Positions 5,448-7,325 of a DNA stretch of 7,325 nucleotides are shown piece after piece (within the stretch, counting starts at the first letter, position 1; the number at the start of each line of letters is the position of its first letter). The notes beneath the pieces were generated by a model. It worked only from the letters and a program-made list of their open reading frames with translations. It was not told the origin of the DNA and searched no databases. Where the stretch lies: NCBI GenBank assembly GCA_041477815.1, contig JBGOUV010000359.1, positions 1-7,325 on the forward strand, in the 5' to 3' direction. Position numbers and translations under genes: made by a program. The stretch is from JBGOUV01 sp041477815. GTDB lineage: Bacteria > Acidobacteriota > Terriglobia > Bryobacterales > JACQDG01.

Positions 5448-7325
5448 ATGTCGAAAGAGCTGATTGTATCCTCGACGGCGCACGAGACCAAAGTGGCCGT
5501 TCTGGAGTCGGACGAGCTGGTCGAAGTCTTCTTCGAGCGCGAGCGCCAGTCCGGGCTGGCCGGCAGCATTTACAAAGGCCGGGTGACGCGCGTCCTGCCG
5601 GGCATGCAGTCGGCCTTCGTCAATATTGGTTTGGATCGGGACGCCTTCCTCTACGTGTCCGACTTCTTCGAGGACAACGAGGAATACGACCGCATCGTCA
5701 CCACGGCCGAAGAGAAGGTCCTCAAGCTGGAGGAGAAGGCGGTTCCCGAGCCGGCCGCCCCCGCTGAAAGCCCCGAGCCGCGACGACTCGAGCTCCGCTT
5801 CGAGCCCCGGCCCGACCCCGCCCCTGCGGCCGCCGGCGAGGAGCCGCCCCTGCCCGAGCTGCCTCCGCGCTATATCGATCCTCCGGAGCGCTTTCCCGGC
5901 GGCCGCCGGCGTGGCCGGGGCCGTCGCCGCGGTGGCCGCCCCGGCGGTCCCCCCGGGCACGGCTTCCCCGAATCCAAGTTCGCTCACCGCCTGGACGCCC
6001 CGCCTCCGCGCTTCGAGCCCCGTCCCGAGTTACGCTTCGAGCCTCGTCCCGAACTTCGGCTGGAGCCCCGTCCGGAGCCCGATCCTTCCGTCGAGCCGGT
6101 CGAAGCCGGCGAGCCCGCCGGTTTTGAAGTCCTGCCCGGGGAATCCCTGGCAAAGTACACCCGTCCGACCGGAGAGCCCGAGCCGGAGGTCGAGGTCGAC
6201 CCGGAGCCGCTCGAGGAATCCTCCCTGGAAGAGCTCCGCCTGGATAACCTCCTCGAACACAGCATCCCCGACCTGGAGCTGGAACCGAACCGCGACCGTG
6301 AGGGAGCGGATGATTCGGAGCCCCTGCCACCCTCTTCCGAAGCCGCCGCCCCTCCCACCGAGCTCCCATCCGAGCCCCAACCCGACCTCGAAACAGAGCC
6401 GGAACCCGCCGCCGAAGCCGCCCCCGAGCCTTCCCCGGACGCCGAACCGCCCTCCGAAGACGCCCCGCCTTTAGAGGCCAGCGTCCGCGAGCAACCCTCC
6501 GAGCGCCGCTACCTCCAGCGCAACCACCGTCTCCGACGCGGCGGCCGCGGCCGGGACCGCACCGACCGGCCCGAGCGCCTCGAGCGCACCGACCGCGTCC
6601 CCCGCGCCCCCGAGGTCGCCGACGACCTCCCCACTGCTCCCCGCCTCGAGGCCAACATCACCGACCTCCTCAAGCCGGGCCAGGAGATTCTGGTCCAGAT
6701 CGCCAAAGAGCCCCTCGGCAAGAAGGGCGCCCGCATCACCAGCCACATCGCCCTGCCCGGCCGTTACCTCGTTTATATGCCTACGGTGGATCACGTAGGC
6801 GTCTCCCGCAAGATCCAGTCCGACGACGAGCGTCTCCGCCTGAAGCGCGTGGTGCAGGGCCACCGCACCGGCATGCCCGGCGGCTTCATCGTCCGCACTG
6901 CCGGCGAAGGCCACACCGACGACGAGATCCGCGCCGACATGGATTTCCTCTACAACCTCTGGCTCGACCTGCGGGCCACCGCCGAGCGCCGTCCCGCCCC
7001 GGCCCTCATCCACCACGATCTCCACCTGGTCGAGCGCATCCTGCGCGACCAGCTCACCGAAACCTTCAAGACCCTCTGGGTCGATTCCCAGGACGACTAC
7101 GAGCGCATCCTGCAGTTCGTCGAGCGCTTCCAGCCCCAGCTCGTCGGCCGGGTGAAGCTCTACACCCGCAACAACCCCATCTTCGACGAGTTCGGCATCA
7201 CCCAGGAGCTGGAGAAGGCCCTCCGTCCCAAGGTCTGGCTGAAGAGCGGCGGCTACATCGTCATTAATCAGACCGAGGCCCTGGTCGCCATCGACGTCAA
7301 CACCGGCAAATACGTGGGCAAGTCC
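5448..7325 (+). CDS. rng: Ribonuclease G/E family endoribonuclease with large insertion in the S1 domain (3' end outside window)
   Basis: RNase E/G cleaves single-stranded RNA in rRNA maturation and mRNA decay. The frame is open from 5448 to the window edge (626 codons, no stop). Residues 1-86 match the family N-terminus (KELIVSSTAHETKVAVLE) and the first half of the S1 domain (GSIYKGRVTRVLPGMQSAFV). The second half resumes near residue 404 (ITDLLKPGQEILVQIAKEPL). Between them lie about 300 extra residues, where E. coli RNase G has about 20-30. Downstream are the 5'-monophosphate-sensor motif RTAGEG (R483, T484) and the DNase I-like subdomain up to AIDVNTGKYVG, whose D616 matches the first Mg-binding Asp of the E. 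coli active site. The second catalytic Asp, Zn-link and C-terminus lie beyond the edge. The intact motifs argue for an active enzyme. INTG rather than INSA-like sequence favours RNase G over E, but the scaffold-like insert blurs this. Confidence 0.93.
   Translation, partial: MSKELIVSSTAHETKVAVLESDELVEVFFERERQSGLAGSIYKGRVTRVLPGMQSAFVNIGLDRDAFLYVSDFFEDNEEYDRIVTTAEEKVLKLEEKAVPEPAAPAESPEPRRLELRFEPRPDPAPAAAGEEPPLPELPPRYIDPPERFPGGRRRGRGRRRGGRPGGPPGHGFPESKFAHRLDAPPPRFEPRPELRFEPRPELRLEPRPEPDPSVEPVEAGEPAGFEVLPGESLAKYTRPTGEPEPEVEVDPEPLEESSLEELRLDNLLEHSIPDLELEPNRDREGADDSEPLPPSSEAAAPPTELPSEPQPDLETEPEPAAEAAPEPSPDAEPPSEDAPPLEASVREQPSERRYLQRNHRLRRGGRGRDRTDRPERLERTDRVPRAPEVADDLPTAPRLEANITDLLKPGQEILVQIAKEPLGKKGARITSHIALPGRYLVYMPTVDHVGVSRKIQSDDERLRLKRVVQGHRTGMPGGFIVRTAGEGHTDDEIRADMDFLYNLWLDLRATAERRPAPALIHHDLHLVERILRDQLTETFKTLWVDSQDDYERILQFVERFQPQLVGRVKLYTRNNPIFDEFGITQELEKALRPKVWLKSGGYIVINQTEALVAIDVNTGKYVGKS
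5709..6656 (+). other. Low-complexity insertion inside the RNase G S1 domain (rng residues ~88-403)
   Basis: This coding segment interrupts the S1 fold and is dominated by Pro, Glu, Arg and Ala, so it is probably disordered. In order it shows: an acidic Pro linker (88-150), an Arg/Gly patch (151-172, containing GGRRRGRG), three 8-residue repeats of R-F/L-E-P-R-P-E-L/P (188-211), the motif VLPGESLAKY (228-237), a possible amphipathic helix SSLEELRLDNLLEHSI (258-273), an acidic Pro/Ala stretch (280-345) and a second Arg-rich patch (347-386, containing RRGGRGRDR). The frame stays open throughout without a stop, and homology resumes in the same frame, so this is a true in-frame insertion rather than a frameshift. 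Other frames and the antisense are also open here through codon bias. Exact boundaries are estimates. Confidence 0.85.
6009..6080 (+). repeat. 24-bp coding tandem repeat within rng
   Basis: Three 24-bp units (6009-6032, 6033-6056, 6057-6080) encode RFEPRPEL, RFEPRPEL and RLEPRPEP (residues 188-211). A separate related copy, RFEPRPDP, is encoded at 5796-5819 (residues 117-124). Synonymous differences between units (for example ccc/cct, gag/gaa, tta/ctt) show the peptide is better conserved than the DNA. Confidence 0.85.

Noticed and set aside
5001..5987. 328-aa reverse-strand frame across the rodA-rng junction
   Set aside because: It crosses two well-supported genes and the intergenic region, with no domain signature or ribosome site; openness follows from high GC.
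5626..6474. 282-aa forward frame within rng
   Set aside because: It is the shifted frame of the low-complexity insert, Ser/Pro-rich throughout. The rng frame carries S1 and catalytic motifs on both sides, so this one is a shadow.
5709..6656. Frameshift or chimeric assembly explaining the split S1 domain
   Set aside because: The same reading frame runs through without a stop and both halves match the family in frame, so a simple indel error is unlikely.

Overview
The window is one co-directional (+ strand) block of cell-elongation genes followed by an RNA-processing gene: mreB (3' end only), mreC, mreD, mrdA (PBP2), rodA, then a long leader and an RNase E/G-family gene (rng) that runs off the right edge. 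High GC, strongly C-ending codons, the unbroken order mreBCD-mrdA-rodA-rng and short heptamer or palindromic repeats at gene junctions suggest a GC-rich Gram-negative-type bacterium. Acidobacteriota is my best guess; this is inferred from gene order and style, not from a database comparison.

Layout: 2-358 is the C-terminus of MreB. A 35-bp array of five 7-nt units (382-416) fills the space up to the mreC ATG. MreC (417-1568) has a long Pro/Ala-rich tail. A 105-bp gap before mreD holds a 26-bp-arm palindrome (1581-1658) of the dispersed 'CACCGCAGAGGACGCAGAG' type. mreD/mrdA and mrdA/rodA both overlap by ATGA. A second heptamer array (4044-4071) encodes the last residues of PBP2 and contains the rodA start codon. 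The stretch 5155-5447 has no credible gene; it holds several GC-rich hairpins and ends in a Shine-Dalgarno site that can fold into a small hairpin. rng opens at 5448 and is still open at the edge, after 626 codons.

How they work together: MreB filaments, MreC, MreD, the transpeptidase PBP2 and the SEDS glycosyltransferase RodA form the elongasome (Rod complex) that builds lateral peptidoglycan. RNase G/E sits next to mre genes in other bacteria too; in E. coli rng (cafA) lies downstream of mreBCD-maf. Here mre, mrd and rng are contiguous.

The most interesting feature is inside the RNase. Its S1 RNA-binding domain is interrupted by about 300 residues of Pro/Glu/Arg-rich, apparently disordered sequence. 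That stretch carries two Arg-rich patches, an 8-residue tandem repeat, a compact LPGESLAKY motif and a candidate amphipathic helix. It resembles a degradosome scaffold placed inside the catalytic half of the enzyme rather than at its C-terminus.
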